Below are positions 35,971 to 44,891 of a stretch of 64,000 nt of DNA, piece by piece. The stretch comes from Streptomyces cyaneofuscatus. GTDB taxonomy: Bacteria > Actinomycetota > Actinomycetes > Streptomycetales > Streptomycetaceae. Each line of letters opens with the position of its first letter. The stretch's first letter is position 1. The notes under the pieces were generated by a model. It was not told where the DNA came from. It saw nothing but the letters and a program-made list of their open reading frames with translations, and did not search any database. The position numbers and the translations under genes were made by a program. The stretch covers positions 93,057-157,056 of the forward strand of contig NZ_JOEM01000019.1 of NCBI RefSeq assembly GCF_000718135.1, written 5' to 3'.

Positions 35971-36005
35971 GACCTTTACGGGTGGGACGGCCACCCGTGA
36001 AGGTC
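35971..36005 (+). terminator. Terminator hairpin after the ABC/GH3 operon
   Basis: Inverted repeat with 15-base arms (35971-35985 and 35991-36005) containing one G-U wobble, and a 5-base GACGG loop. It lies 22 bases after the GH3 stop. Confidence 0.7.
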
Positions 36006-36164
36006 GGCCACCCGCCTCGTCCACGGCGGACCGGGACTGTGGAGCCCCACCCTGGTCGACGACGATGTGGGGTGGAGGCGGCCGTCGCGGTACACGCGGT
36101 GGTTGACGGGGTGTCAGGGCTGGCGGGGCCCGGGGCAGGAGTGGGGCGGCGTACGGCCGTGGCG

Positions 36165-36590
36165 TCAGCGGTAGCGGATCACGTGCAGGGCGTGGACTCC
36201 GGTCGGGTCGAAGGACACGGGTTCACCGGACGCGCCGTCGAACAGCACTCCTGTCGCCGTGGTGAGTCCGTTGACCAGCCACCCCACGGCCTCGCGGCCT
36301 CGGCCGTCCGTTCGGCGGATCCAGATCAGTGCGCGTGATCCGGGCGGGAACGAGGTCAGTTCGTCGACCGCCGACGACCAGATCTGATGGTCCGACGTGG
36401 ACAGTACGGGCCCGAGCTCGGCGAGGGTCGGCTCGAACCAGAGGGCACGGCCGGGCGGGGGCGGTGAGGGGAAGCTCCCGGTGCCGGGAGTCCCTCCGGA
36501 GTCCCAGTGGGCCAGCCAGTTCCAGGGATCCGAGTTGGGCAGACCGAACGGCTCGGACGCGTCCTTGGGGACGACCAGCGACGCGTCGAG
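36165..36590 (-). pseudogene. Truncated remnant, possibly of a papain-fold (glutamine deamidase-like) toxin domain
   Basis: A minus-strand frame of 141 codons has strong Streptomyces codon bias but no usable start; a TGA closes it on the upstream side at 36591-36593. The translation contains FGLPNSDPWNWLAHWDSGG, PGSRALIWIRR, GREAVGWLVNG, VLFDGASG and ends ALHVIRYR. The order PGSRALxWI, then G(H)xxNxVN, then VxFxDGxxG resembles the papain-fold toxin/deamidase module, but the usual GH pair is GR here. I take it as a broken toxin tail; the family assignment is tentative. Confidence 0.35.
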
Positions 36591-36649
36591 TCAGATCTGC
36601 CATGTGGCAGGACAACGTGACCCCGGAGGCCGTCCTGCCCGCCGGGCGG

Positions 36650-37768
36650 TCAGGTCGACCAGACCACCCTGCCGTTGTGGACGATCACCACCTTGGCGTC
36701 CGGGCGGAGGACCAGTTGCGCGCCACCGAAATCGTGGGTCTTGGACGCCCAGATCGCGCGGTCGTCGCCGTTGTGGATGACCAGGTTGCCGTCGGGCTGG
36801 AAGATCGCCCGGTGGTTCTCACCGAAGGTCATCGCCGCCCAGACGGGCTTGTTCTGCTCGTTGTAGACGACGAGGTTGCCGTCCTGCTGCATCGTCATCC
36901 GGATGCGGTTGGTGGCCCAGGACTGGCCGACGCCGATGGAGCTGGTCGCGGAGACCGTCTGGGTGCCCCAGTTCGGCTTCGGGGCCGCCTTGGGCTTCGG
37001 CTTCGGTTCCGGGGAGGTCTTGGGCTTCGGCTTCGGCTTCGGTTCCGGGGAGGTCTTGGGCTTCGGCTTCTCGGTGGGGGCACTCGTGCCGGGCTGCGGG
37101 GCGGGGGCGGCCGGGGCGGGGGCGGCCTTCGGTGGAGTGATCTTCTTCTGTTCGGTCGCGGACGGTGTGGGTTTCACCGCCACGTAGTCCTCCAGGGCCG
37201 CCGGAGCCGTCTCGGGGTTGAGGACCGTGTCGGCGCTCCCCGCGACCGGTGCCGTCCCGGTGTTACGGGGCTCCTCGTCGTTCGCGCTGCCCATCAGGAG
37301 CACGGGGATCGCGACGAGGGCCGCGCCGATGAACACGGCCCCCGCCAGGACCGGGGTGCGGGGGCGGCCCCTGTCGACGGCCGTCAGTGTCCTGGTCTCC
37401 GGTGCGGTTGCGACGGCCGCTGCGAGGGCGGCGCCCTCCGCGCGGGCCTCCCCGGGTTCCTTGGGTTCCTCGGCCGTCTCGGCCGGTGCGGCCGGGGGCG
37501 AGGGTTCGGCCGGCGCGTCGGGCTCGGGTGTGACGGTGGGCTCGGGTGCGGCAGCGGCTTCCGGTGCGGCAGTGGCTCCCGGTGTGGCGGGCGCCTTCGC
37601 CTGCGGCTCCTCCGTGGCAGAGGCAGAGGCGGTGGGCTCCGGCTCGGCCTTCGGGGGAGAGGTCTGCGTCTCCTCCGCCGGTGCGGTGGGAGATGGGGGC
37701 GCGGGGGTGGGCTCCTCCGCGCGGGCGGTGGCTGCCGTGGCGCCAGGGGTGGGGGGCTCGGGGGGCAT
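36650..37768 (-). CDS. Membrane-anchored B-lectin (bulb-type mannose-binding lectin) protein
   Basis: Protein of 372 residues. Order: a long Pro/Ala/Glu-rich cytoplasmic region (1-135), one membrane helix (PVLAGAVFIGAALVAIPVLLM, about 140-160), a Pro/Lys-rich extracellular stalk with repeated TSPEPKPKPK, and a C-terminal GNA-type lectin domain (about 265-372). The lectin domain has three repeats: the first motif is complete (QQDGNLVVY), the second is near-complete (QPDGNLVIH) and the third is decayed (RPDAKVVIV). The ATG at 37768 has GGAGGAG seven bases upstream. It is divergent from the T7SS-associated gene and probably binds glycans at the cell surface. Confidence 0.85.
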   Translation of the reverse strand: MPPEPPTPGATAATARAEEPTPAPPSPTAPAEETQTSPPKAEPEPTASASATEEPQAKAPATPGATAAPEAAAAPEPTVTPEPDAPAEPSPPAAPAETAEEPKEPGEARAEGAALAAAVATAPETRTLTAVDRGRPRTPVLAGAVFIGAALVAIPVLLMGSANDEEPRNTGTAPVAGSADTVLNPETAPAALEDYVAVKPTPSATEQKKITPPKAAPAPAAPAPQPGTSAPTEKPKPKTSPEPKPKPKPKTSPEPKPKPKAAPKPNWGTQTVSATSSIGVGQSWATNRIRMTMQQDGNLVVYNEQNKPVWAAMTFGENHRAIFQPDGNLVIHNGDDRAIWASKTHDFGGAQLVLRPDAKVVIVHNGRVVWST

Positions 37769-38053
37769 GCGGTGACTCCTCCTCGGTGGCGCGCCCAACG
37801 TAGCCCGTCCTGGGGAGTGTGGGCGGTGTCTCGCCCTTTACGCTCCCGGCGCTTTGTCCGCCTGCGCCTCACTGGTCCCGGTAAGTTCTCCGTTCGGGCA
37901 GTAAACGGGCACGTGACCAGGCCATTCGGATCTCCTGCCGCGCGCCGTGAACGAAGCTCGTATGACATCCTGTTGGCTTCCCGATCTGATCACTGTCGGC
38001 CGTGCGCTCAGACCGCTCGGCGCTCAAGAAGTCGTACGGAGCCAAGAGTTCAG

Positions 38054-38752
38054 GTGGAGAATCCGACCGGAGAGCCGCAAGAGGGCCCGCAGGGCGCTCC
38101 GTCGGCCTTGCCCGATGCCCCTCCGGTGCCCGATGCCTCCCTGGTGCCGGATGCCGTGAAGGACGCGGCCCGTCGGGCGCCGGGGCACTGGATCGGGATT
38201 GTCGATCCGGAGTGGACCGAGGAGCGGACGCCGCCGGGGTGGGCCGTGCTGGGGGAGTGGCAGTCGGACGCGAGCGGGGAAGTGGCCGAGTACCGTGCCA
38301 ACCCCGCGTACCGGCCCTCGGCCCGCGTCCTCGGGTGGCCGGAGCCCACCGATCCGGTCGACGCGGCCGCTCAGCGGGCCGCGACCGGATACGGCACGGT
38401 CGAGGCGGCGCTGGCCGCTCTCGCCGAGGCGGATGTCTCCGTCGTACGCGGACCGGACGGCGGGCCGCTCCTGGCCGCCGGGCGGGACGGGGCGCCGGTA
38501 GTGCTCCTGTTCACCTCACCCACACATGAATTCATGTCAGCGGCACTTCACCATGACACGCTGTCCGCCCGGGAGCTGGCCAGGTCGGTGACGGCCGCCG
38601 GAGCCGTGCTGTCGGTCAACCCCGGTGCCGCGGCGCCCTTGCTCGTCCCGGCCGACAGCCTTCTCGGGCCCCTGGACCCCGCCCCCGTGGCCGGGGCGGG
38701 CGACCCCCATCCAACCGAACCCTGGCCCCACACCACAGGGAGGACCCAGTGA
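38054..38752 (+). CDS. Type VII secretion system-associated protein
   Basis: Soluble protein of 232 residues. It has a Pro-rich N-terminus (1-40), then a two-part core. The first part is WIGIVDPEW...PPGWAVLGEWQSDASGEV; the second, with PLLAAGRDGAPVVLLFTSPTHEF and ELARSVTAAGAVLSVNPGAAAPLLVPA, resembles the SseB-like module found beside streptomycete T7SS genes. I chose the GTG at 38054. Its stop overlaps the start of the ricin-lectin gene (GTGA). Confidence 0.7.
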   Translation: MENPTGEPQEGPQGAPSALPDAPPVPDASLVPDAVKDAARRAPGHWIGIVDPEWTEERTPPGWAVLGEWQSDASGEVAEYRANPAYRPSARVLGWPEPTDPVDAAAQRAATGYGTVEAALAALAEADVSVVRGPDGGPLLAAGRDGAPVVLLFTSPTHEFMSAALHHDTLSARELARSVTAAGAVLSVNPGAAAPLLVPADSLLGPLDPAPVAGAGDPHPTEPWPHTTGRTQ

Positions 38753-40092
38753 CGCGTTCGTCGTCCCAGCAGACCCACGCTTCTCCTGAGGCTCGTACGG
38801 AGTCCGGTGCCGAGGGCGAGGGCACCGCCGTGAACTCCGCCGCCGGCGCCGCTCCCCTCGCCTCCGGCGCTTCCGGCGCGCCTGATACGGCAGCCGCGCC
38901 CGATTCCGCGCCCGCACAGGCGAAGAGCGAAGCAGCAGCCGCCCCGGAGTCCCCGAAGGGGGAGGCGTCCGGCGAGCCTCAGGCCCCCGAGGGGGAGAAG
39001 TCCGGCGCGCCCAAGTCCTCTGAGGCCGCTGTCCCTGCCGCCACTGCAGCCGCCGGGCCCGGGTCCGCGACCTCCCAGTCCCCGGCCGGAACCGCCGAGG
39101 CCCAGCCCGCAACCCCCGGGGCCGACTCCGACCCCGACCCCAGTGCCTCCGCCGCCGCCCAGAGCCGGCTCCCCGCCCTCGTACGGACCATGAGCGCCAC
39201 CGCCATCGGTCAGCCGCAGCAGCAGGCCGGCCCCGTGGGGCGGCCGGGCAAGGCCGCACTCGCGGGCGCGGCGGTCGTGGGAGCGCTGCTCGTGTCGGTG
39301 CCCTTCCTCGTGCTCGCCGGGAACAACGACGACGGGCCCCGGCAGACGAACGCGGCGGCGGCCGGGACCGTGCTCGACGGGAGCGGGCCGGAGGCGCCGG
39401 GCGAGTTCGCCGTCACCGCGCCCGAGACCAGCGCGGCCGCCGACGACGACAAGGGGAAGAAGGAGGACGCGGGGGCGGCCGAGAAGGCCGGCAACGCCGT
39501 TCCGGCCATTCCCCCGCCCGCCGCTCCGTCGGGGGGCGGCAAGGACGCGCCGAAGGAGGGAGCCGGCCCGGAGGCACCGCCGAAGAAGGAAACGGCCGCC
39601 AAGGATGCGCCGAAGAAGGCCGACAGCCCGAAGGCCCAGCCCAAGAAGGAGAGCGGCGGGGCCAAGAACCAGCCCGCCAAGGCCCAGCCCGCCGTCACGT
39701 TCAGCGGGCCCGTCTCCTTCCGCAGCCATCTCTCCGGCCGCTGCCTCGACGTACCCGGCCACAACTTCAACGACGGCCAGCCGCTGTTCATGTGGGACTG
39801 CAACGGCGCCGAGGCCCAGCAGTGGCGCTTCGGCTCCGACGGCACCATCCGGGCCAAGGACAAGTGCCTGGACGTGGCCAACGCGAACTTCAACAACGGC
39901 ACCCCCATCCAGCTCGCCTGGTGCAACGGCTCCGCCGCCCAGAAGTTCACCCTCAACGGCGCCCACGACCTGGTCAACACCGTCGTCGGCAAGTGCGTCG
40001 ACATCCCGAACCACAGCAAGAGCCGGGGCCCGTCCACCTACCTGATCCTGTGGGAGTGCACGGGCAACGACAACCAGAAGTGGAGCACCTGA
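38749..40092 (+). CDS. Membrane-anchored ricin-type beta-trefoil lectin protein
   Basis: Protein of 447 residues built like the B-lectin protein upstream. It has a long Ala/Pro/Glu-rich cytoplasmic region (1-165), one membrane helix (AALAGAAVVGALLVSVPFLVLAG, about 168-190), a Lys/Pro/Ala stalk (about 215-320), and a C-terminal ricin B-type beta-trefoil (about 325-447). The trefoil repeats carry CLDV and QxW-type motifs (AQQWRF, KCLDVANANFNNG, AQKFTL, NQKWST). The GTG start overlaps the T7SS-associated gene. Likely a surface glycan binder tied to the secretion locus. Confidence 0.87.
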   Translation: MTRSSSQQTHASPEARTESGAEGEGTAVNSAAGAAPLASGASGAPDTAAAPDSAPAQAKSEAAAAPESPKGEASGEPQAPEGEKSGAPKSSEAAVPAATAAAGPGSATSQSPAGTAEAQPATPGADSDPDPSASAAAQSRLPALVRTMSATAIGQPQQQAGPVGRPGKAALAGAAVVGALLVSVPFLVLAGNNDDGPRQTNAAAAGTVLDGSGPEAPGEFAVTAPETSAAADDDKGKKEDAGAAEKAGNAVPAIPPPAAPSGGGKDAPKEGAGPEAPPKKETAAKDAPKKADSPKAQPKKESGGAKNQPAKAQPAVTFSGPVSFRSHLSGRCLDVPGHNFNDGQPLFMWDCNGAEAQQWRFGSDGTIRAKDKCLDVANANFNNGTPIQLAWCNGSAAQKFTLNGAHDLVNTVVGKCVDIPNHSKSRGPSTYLILWECTGNDNQKWST

Positions 40093-40238
40093 CCGGAAGG
40101 TCCGTGGACCCGGGGTTCCGCTCCCGGCCTCCGCGTGCCGCCCCGGGCCAGGCATGATGGCATCGCCGGAGCGCCGCACCGCGCCCCGGCGAAGAGGGGC
40201 GTCCGGACAGGGCGCCGCCGTAGCAAGGAGGTTGGTGC

Positions 40239-43200
40239 GTGTCGCGCCAGGTACTGTCGGTCGGCCCCGGGGACCGCTTCTCGACGATCGGTGAGGCGCT
40301 CGCCGTCGCCCGCACCGGGGCGCTCATCAGCGTCCGGCCCGGAACGTACGCGGAGAACCTGGTGATCCACACCCGGGTCACCCTCACCGCCGCCGAGGGG
40401 CGGGGCACGGTGGAGATCCGGCCGCGTACGGGCAGCGTCATCGCGCTGCGCGCCGACGCCGTCATGGTCTCCGAACTCACCCTGCGCGGCGGCGACGCCG
40501 AGCTGCCCGCCGTGGATGTGCGGCGCGGGCAGGCCGCGTTCGACGGCTGCGAGATCGTCGGCGCCGCCTGGACCGCGATGCTGGCCGGCGGGACCGGCTC
40601 CCTCGCGCTGCGGGACTGCCGGGTGAGCAACCCGCAGGGCGCGGGCATCGTGGTGACCTCCACCACGCCCACCACCGTGGAGTCCTGCACGCTCGAACAC
40701 CTGGGCACCAGCGGCATCGTCCTCGCCGAGCAGGGCGAGGCACGCATCCGCGACTGCACCGTACGCGGCGCCCGGGGCAACGGGCTCCTCGCCAACGGCG
40801 AGACCCGCGGCACCGTCGAGGACTGCGACATCTCCTCCACCGACAAGCCCTCCATCGCCCTGGAGGAGAACTCCGCCGTCTCCGTCGTCCGGACCGTCGT
40901 CCACGACACCAGCACCGGCGTCCACCTGAGCAGTTCGGGCCGCACCACCCTGGAGGACGTCCGCGTCACCGGCGCCTCCGGCAACGGGATCGCCCTGGCC
41001 AAGGGCACCGACCCCGTCCTGCGCCGCTGCCGCGTCTCGCGCGTACGCGGGCACGGCGTGGTCGTCACCGACCGGGCGCGCGGCACCTTCGAGGACTGCT
41101 GGGTGGACGGCGCGCAGGGCGCCGCGCTCCGGGTCGCCGGGGCCTCCTCCCCGGCGCTGACCGGGCTCACCGTCCGCGACTGCGAAGGGGCCGGACTGCT
41201 CCTGGAGGAGGACGCGGCGCCCGAGCTGGACCGCCTGGAGGTGATCGGCTCCTCGCCCGCCGTCGCACTGCTCGGCGGCGCCAACCCGCTGCTGCGCCGG
41301 GCCCGCCTGGTCGAGCCCGCCGGCGACGGCATCGCGGCCTCCCGGGACGCCCGGGGCCGCGTCGAGGACTGCGAGATCGTCCGGCCCAAGGGCGCCGGTG
41401 TACGAGTGGCCTCCGGCTCCACCCTCTACCTGGCCGGCGGCGGGGTCTCCGACACCGCGACCAGCGGCCTGATCGTGGAGGACGGCGGCAACGTCACCGT
41501 CCGCGACTTCCGCGTCGAGATCTCCGGTGAGGAGGGCGTGGTCGTCGCCGCGGGCGGCGAACTGACCGCCAACCGCACCTCCGTGCACGCCCCCAAGGGC
41601 CACGGCTTCCTGCTCCGCGAGGGCGCGCTCGCCTCGCTCAGCGGCTGCGAGGTGGGCGGCGGCGCCCAGGACGGCTTCCGCGTGGAGTCCACCGCGCCCG
41701 TCTCGCTCGTCAACTGCACCGCCCGGGAGAACGAGGGCGGCGGCCTGGTGCAGACCGCCCCCGGCGACCGGCTCGCCGTGGAAGGCCTCAACAGCGTCTC
41801 CAACGGCAAGCGGGACGCCTGGGGCAGCGGCAGCGCCGAGAACACCGACCCGGCCGGCTCCGGCGCCGCCGACGGACCCGCCCCCGACCGGGCGGACGGA
41901 CCCCTCGGCGCCCTCAACGCGCTCATCGGCCTGGAGAACGTCAAGCAGCAGGTCCGCACCCTGGTCAACCTCACCCAGCTCGCCCAGCGCCGCGAGCAGC
42001 TCGGCATGCCCGCACCGCCGATGAGCAGACACCTGGTCTTCGCAGGCCCGCCCGGCACCGGCAAGACGACCGTCGCCCGCCTCTTCGGGGCGATCCTCGC
42101 CGAGCTGGGCTCGCTGCGCAGCGGCCACCTGGTGGAGGTCTCCCGCGCCGACCTCGTCGCCCAGGTCGTCGGCGGCACCGCCATCAAGACCTCCGAGACC
42201 TTCCAACGGGCCCTCGGCGGCGTGCTGTTCATCGACGAGGCCTACACCCTCACCGCCGACAGCGGCAACGGCGGCGCCGACTTCGGCCGGGAGGCCGTGG
42301 ACACCCTGCTGAAGCTCATGGAGGACCACCGCGACGACGTGGTGGTGGTCGCGGCCGGCTACTCCCGCGAGATGGACTCCTTCCTCTCCTCCAACCCGGG
42401 CCTGGCGTCCCGCTTCTCGCGGACCGTCGAGTTCGAGAACTACTCCGTGGACGACCTGGTCGCGATCATGGAGAGCATGTGCGCCCAGCACCAGTACGAG
42501 CTGGGTGAGGGCACCGCCGAGGCGCTGGCCGCCCACTTCGGGGCGATGGACCGGGACGCCGGATTCGGCAACGGCCGTGCCGCACGCGGGGTGTTCGAGG
42601 AGATGGTGGACCGGCAGGCGGTCCGGCTCTCCGCCCAGGCACAGGTCAGCGAGCGCGATCTGCGGCTGCTGCTCCCCGACGACGTCTCCGCCACCGCCGC
42701 CGCGACCGCCTCCGAGACCGCCGCACCGGTCGACGACCCGCTCACCCGCCTCGGCGACATGATCGGCCTGGCCGAGGTGAAGCGCGAGGTCGCCGACCTG
42801 GTCAACCTCATCACCACCGCCCGCCACCGGGCCGCCGCCGGGCTCCCCGTCCCCACCCTCAGCAACCACCTGGTCTTCACCGGCCCGCCCGGCACCGGCA
42901 AGACCACCGTCGCCCGCCTCTACGGTGAGGTGCTCACCCAGCTCGGCGTCCTGGCACGCGGCCAGCTGATCGAGGCGGCCCGCGCCGACCTCGTCGGCCG
43001 CTACATCGGCCACACCGCCCAGTTGACGCGCGAGGTCTTCGAAAAGGCCCGGGGCGGCGTGCTGTTCATCGACGAGGCCTACACCCTCACCCCGCGCGGC
43101 GGCGGCGCCGACTTCGGGCAGGAGGCGGTGGACACCCTGCTGAAGCTGATGGAGGACCACCGCGACGAGGTCGTCGTCATCGTCGCCGGCTACACCGACG

Positions 43201-43550
43201 AGATGGAACGCTTCCTCGCCTCCAACCCCGGCCTCTCCTCCCGCTTCCCGCGCCGGATCGCCTTCGCCGACTACTCCTCCGAGGAGCTGGTCACCATCGT
43301 CCGCACCCAGGCCGCGAACATGGGGTACGAATGCGGGCCCGGCACCGGCCCGCTGCTCAAGGAGTACTTCGACGCGCTGCCCCGGGACCGCTCCTTCGGC
43401 AACGCCCGCCTGGCCCGCCAGGTGGTCGAGTCGATGGTCACCCGCCAGGCGGGCAGGCTCAGTTCACTGGCCGCGCCCACCCTGGACGACCTGCGCATCC
43501 TGCTCCCGGCGGACGTCACAGCCGTGGCGCCGAAGGCGGTGCGCCAGTGA
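40239..43550 (+). CDS. Right-handed beta-helix / double AAA+ (CbxX/CfxQ) ATPase
   Basis: Protein of 1103 residues. The N-terminal half (about 1-530) is a right-handed parallel beta-helix of about 20 short repeats with the pectate-lyase-like pattern VEDC and GNGI. The C-terminal half carries two AAA+ domains of the CbxX/CfxQ (EccA-like) type. Walker A motifs are GPPGTGKTTVARLFG (about 604) and GPPGTGKTTVARLYG (about 882), each followed by VLFIDEAYTLT. EccA proteins are T7SS chaperone ATPases, usually with TPR repeats; here the beta-helix takes that place. The stop overlaps the mycosin-like gene (GTGA). Confidence 0.87.
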   Translation: MSRQVLSVGPGDRFSTIGEALAVARTGALISVRPGTYAENLVIHTRVTLTAAEGRGTVEIRPRTGSVIALRADAVMVSELTLRGGDAELPAVDVRRGQAAFDGCEIVGAAWTAMLAGGTGSLALRDCRVSNPQGAGIVVTSTTPTTVESCTLEHLGTSGIVLAEQGEARIRDCTVRGARGNGLLANGETRGTVEDCDISSTDKPSIALEENSAVSVVRTVVHDTSTGVHLSSSGRTTLEDVRVTGASGNGIALAKGTDPVLRRCRVSRVRGHGVVVTDRARGTFEDCWVDGAQGAALRVAGASSPALTGLTVRDCEGAGLLLEEDAAPELDRLEVIGSSPAVALLGGANPLLRRARLVEPAGDGIAASRDARGRVEDCEIVRPKGAGVRVASGSTLYLAGGGVSDTATSGLIVEDGGNVTVRDFRVEISGEEGVVVAAGGELTANRTSVHAPKGHGFLLREGALASLSGCEVGGGAQDGFRVESTAPVSLVNCTARENEGGGLVQTAPGDRLAVEGLNSVSNGKRDAWGSGSAENTDPAGSGAADGPAPDRADGPLGALNALIGLENVKQQVRTLVNLTQLAQRREQLGMPAPPMSRHLVFAGPPGTGKTTVARLFGAILAELGSLRSGHLVEVSRADLVAQVVGGTAIKTSETFQRALGGVLFIDEAYTLTADSGNGGADFGREAVDTLLKLMEDHRDDVVVVAAGYSREMDSFLSSNPGLASRFSRTVEFENYSVDDLVAIMESMCAQHQYELGEGTAEALAAHFGAMDRDAGFGNGRAARGVFEEMVDRQAVRLSAQAQVSERDLRLLLPDDVSATAAATASETAAPVDDPLTRLGDMIGLAEVKREVADLVNLITTARHRAAAGLPVPTLSNHLVFTGPPGTGKTTVARLYGEVLTQLGVLARGQLIEAARADLVGRYIGHTAQLTREVFEKARGGVLFIDEAYTLTPRGGGADFGQEAVDTLLKLMEDHRDEVVVIVAGYTDEMERFLASNPGLSSRFPRRIAFADYSSEELVTIVRTQAANMGYECGPGTGPLLKEYFDALPRDRSFGNARLARQVVESMVTRQAGRLSSLAAPTLDDLRILLPADVTAVAPKAVRQ

Positions 43551-44806
43551 GGCCGCCCGCCGGTGGGACGACCCGCCTGCTGTACGGTGCCGGGCTCGCC
43601 GCCGCCCTGCTGCTGCCCGCGGCCGCACCCGCCCAGGCCGCGCCCCCCTCCCGTAGCCCGGCGGCCCTTCCCGCCGCCGACGGGCCGAAGGGCCAGGAGC
43701 TGCCCGGCATGCCCACCGCACTCGACCCCCGGGCCGAGACCGTCGCCTGCACGCCCGCCTCCAAGGAGGAGGCGAAGAAGCAGGACTGGTCCCGCCAGCG
43801 CCTCGATCTGGACCGGCTGCACCGGCACACCACCGGGGCGGGCGTGACCGTCGCGCTGATCTCGACCGGTGTCGACCCCGGGGCCGAAGGACTCGACGGC
43901 CGCGTCACCGTCCAGGGCCAGGCCGCCGACGACTGCGTGGGACAGGGGACGTTCCTGGCCGGGCTGATCGCCGGGACCGGGGGCTCGACCGCGCGCCTCG
44001 CCGGGGTCGCCCCGAGTGCGAGGATCCTCGCTCTGCGCGGCACCGACCGGCGTGGGGAACCGGACTCCACGCTCGTCACGGCGGCGGTACGGGCCGCGAC
44101 CGCCGCGAAGGCCGACGTCATCGCGGTCGCGGTGGCCCTCCCGCGCAAGGAGGCCGCGCTCACCCGGGCCGTCGCCGAGGCCCGGAAGGCCGGGGCGGTG
44201 GTGGTCGCCGCCGCCACCCCGGACCCGCCGTCCCGGGGCTCGGGCGACGAGATCCCCTCCCGTACCTACTGGCCCGCCGGCGAACCCGGTGTCCTCGCCG
44301 TCGCCGACATGCTGCCCGGCGGCACCCGCCCGGACGGCGCGCTGTCCACCGACACCGTCGACCTGGCCGCGCCCGGCGCCGGGGTGGTCTCCGGCGGACC
44401 GCGCGGCAAGGGCCACTACCTCGGGGGCGGCACCGCCGTGGCCACCGCGTACGCGGCCGGGGCCGCCGCCGCCGTCCGGGCCACCCACCCCGACGACCCG
44501 GCCGACGCGCTCACCCGTCGGCTGACGGCCACCGCGTACCCGGCGGACATCCCCCAGCTGGACGCCTACGCCGCCGTCACCACGGTCCTCGGCGCCGCCG
44601 GAGCGCCCGCCGCCGGTCCGGAGCGGGCCGCCGAGCCCGTGGCCGTACGCGACACCTCCGACACCGACCGCGCCACCGGCCGGGCCACCCTCTTCGTGCT
44701 CCTCGGGTCGGCCGGCGTCCTCTCCCTCCTCTGGGCCGGTTTCGCCCTCACCCGGGCCCGCGCCCGGGGCTGGCGCCCGGCCGGAGCAGGCGCGACCGAG
44801 AGCTGA
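43547..44806 (+). CDS. mycP: Mycosin (MycP) family protein lacking the catalytic triad
   Basis: Subtilisin-fold T7SS mycosin of 419 residues with a signal peptide (about 1-32), peptidase S8 domain (about 85-350), Pro/Ala linker and C-terminal membrane helix (about 385-405). Mycosins are membrane-anchored proteases that stabilise the T7SS complex. The three catalytic positions are all changed. ID-TGVD reads ISTGVD (Ser106 in place of Asp). The GHGT histidine is Gln133 (VGQGTFLAG). GTSxA reads GTAVA (Ala297 in place of Ser). The oxyanion Asn of AAAGN is also gone (AAATP). The fold motifs remain, so it is probably a structural pseudo-protease. The GTG overlaps the AAA+ gene. Confidence 0.87.
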   Translation: MRPPAGGTTRLLYGAGLAAALLLPAAAPAQAAPPSRSPAALPAADGPKGQELPGMPTALDPRAETVACTPASKEEAKKQDWSRQRLDLDRLHRHTTGAGVTVALISTGVDPGAEGLDGRVTVQGQAADDCVGQGTFLAGLIAGTGGSTARLAGVAPSARILALRGTDRRGEPDSTLVTAAVRAATAAKADVIAVAVALPRKEAALTRAVAEARKAGAVVVAAATPDPPSRGSGDEIPSRTYWPAGEPGVLAVADMLPGGTRPDGALSTDTVDLAAPGAGVVSGGPRGKGHYLGGGTAVATAYAAGAAAAVRATHPDDPADALTRRLTATAYPADIPQLDAYAAVTTVLGAAGAPAAGPERAAEPVAVRDTSDTDRATGRATLFVLLGSAGVLSLLWAGFALTRARARGWRPAGAGATES

Positions 44807-44810
44807 ACGC

Positions 44811-44845
44811 GTGAGGCGCCCTCCCGTCGGGGGAGGGCGCCTCAC
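44811..44845. terminator. Bidirectional terminator between the mycosin-like gene and eccC
   Basis: Perfect 15-base inverted repeat (arms 44811-44825 and 44831-44845) with a GTCGG loop, 4 bases after the mycosin stop and between convergent genes. Directly after it, the word ACCGGCGTGACTCA recurs in tandem up to about 44876. Confidence 0.8.
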
Positions 44846-44891
44846 CGGCGTGACTCAACCGGCGTGACTCACCGGCGTACCTCTTGGCGCG

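Noticed and set aside
40038..43160. 1040-codon minus-strand frame opposite the beta-helix/AAA+ gene
   Set aside because: Antisense shadow; the plus frame has two complete AAA+ motif sets.
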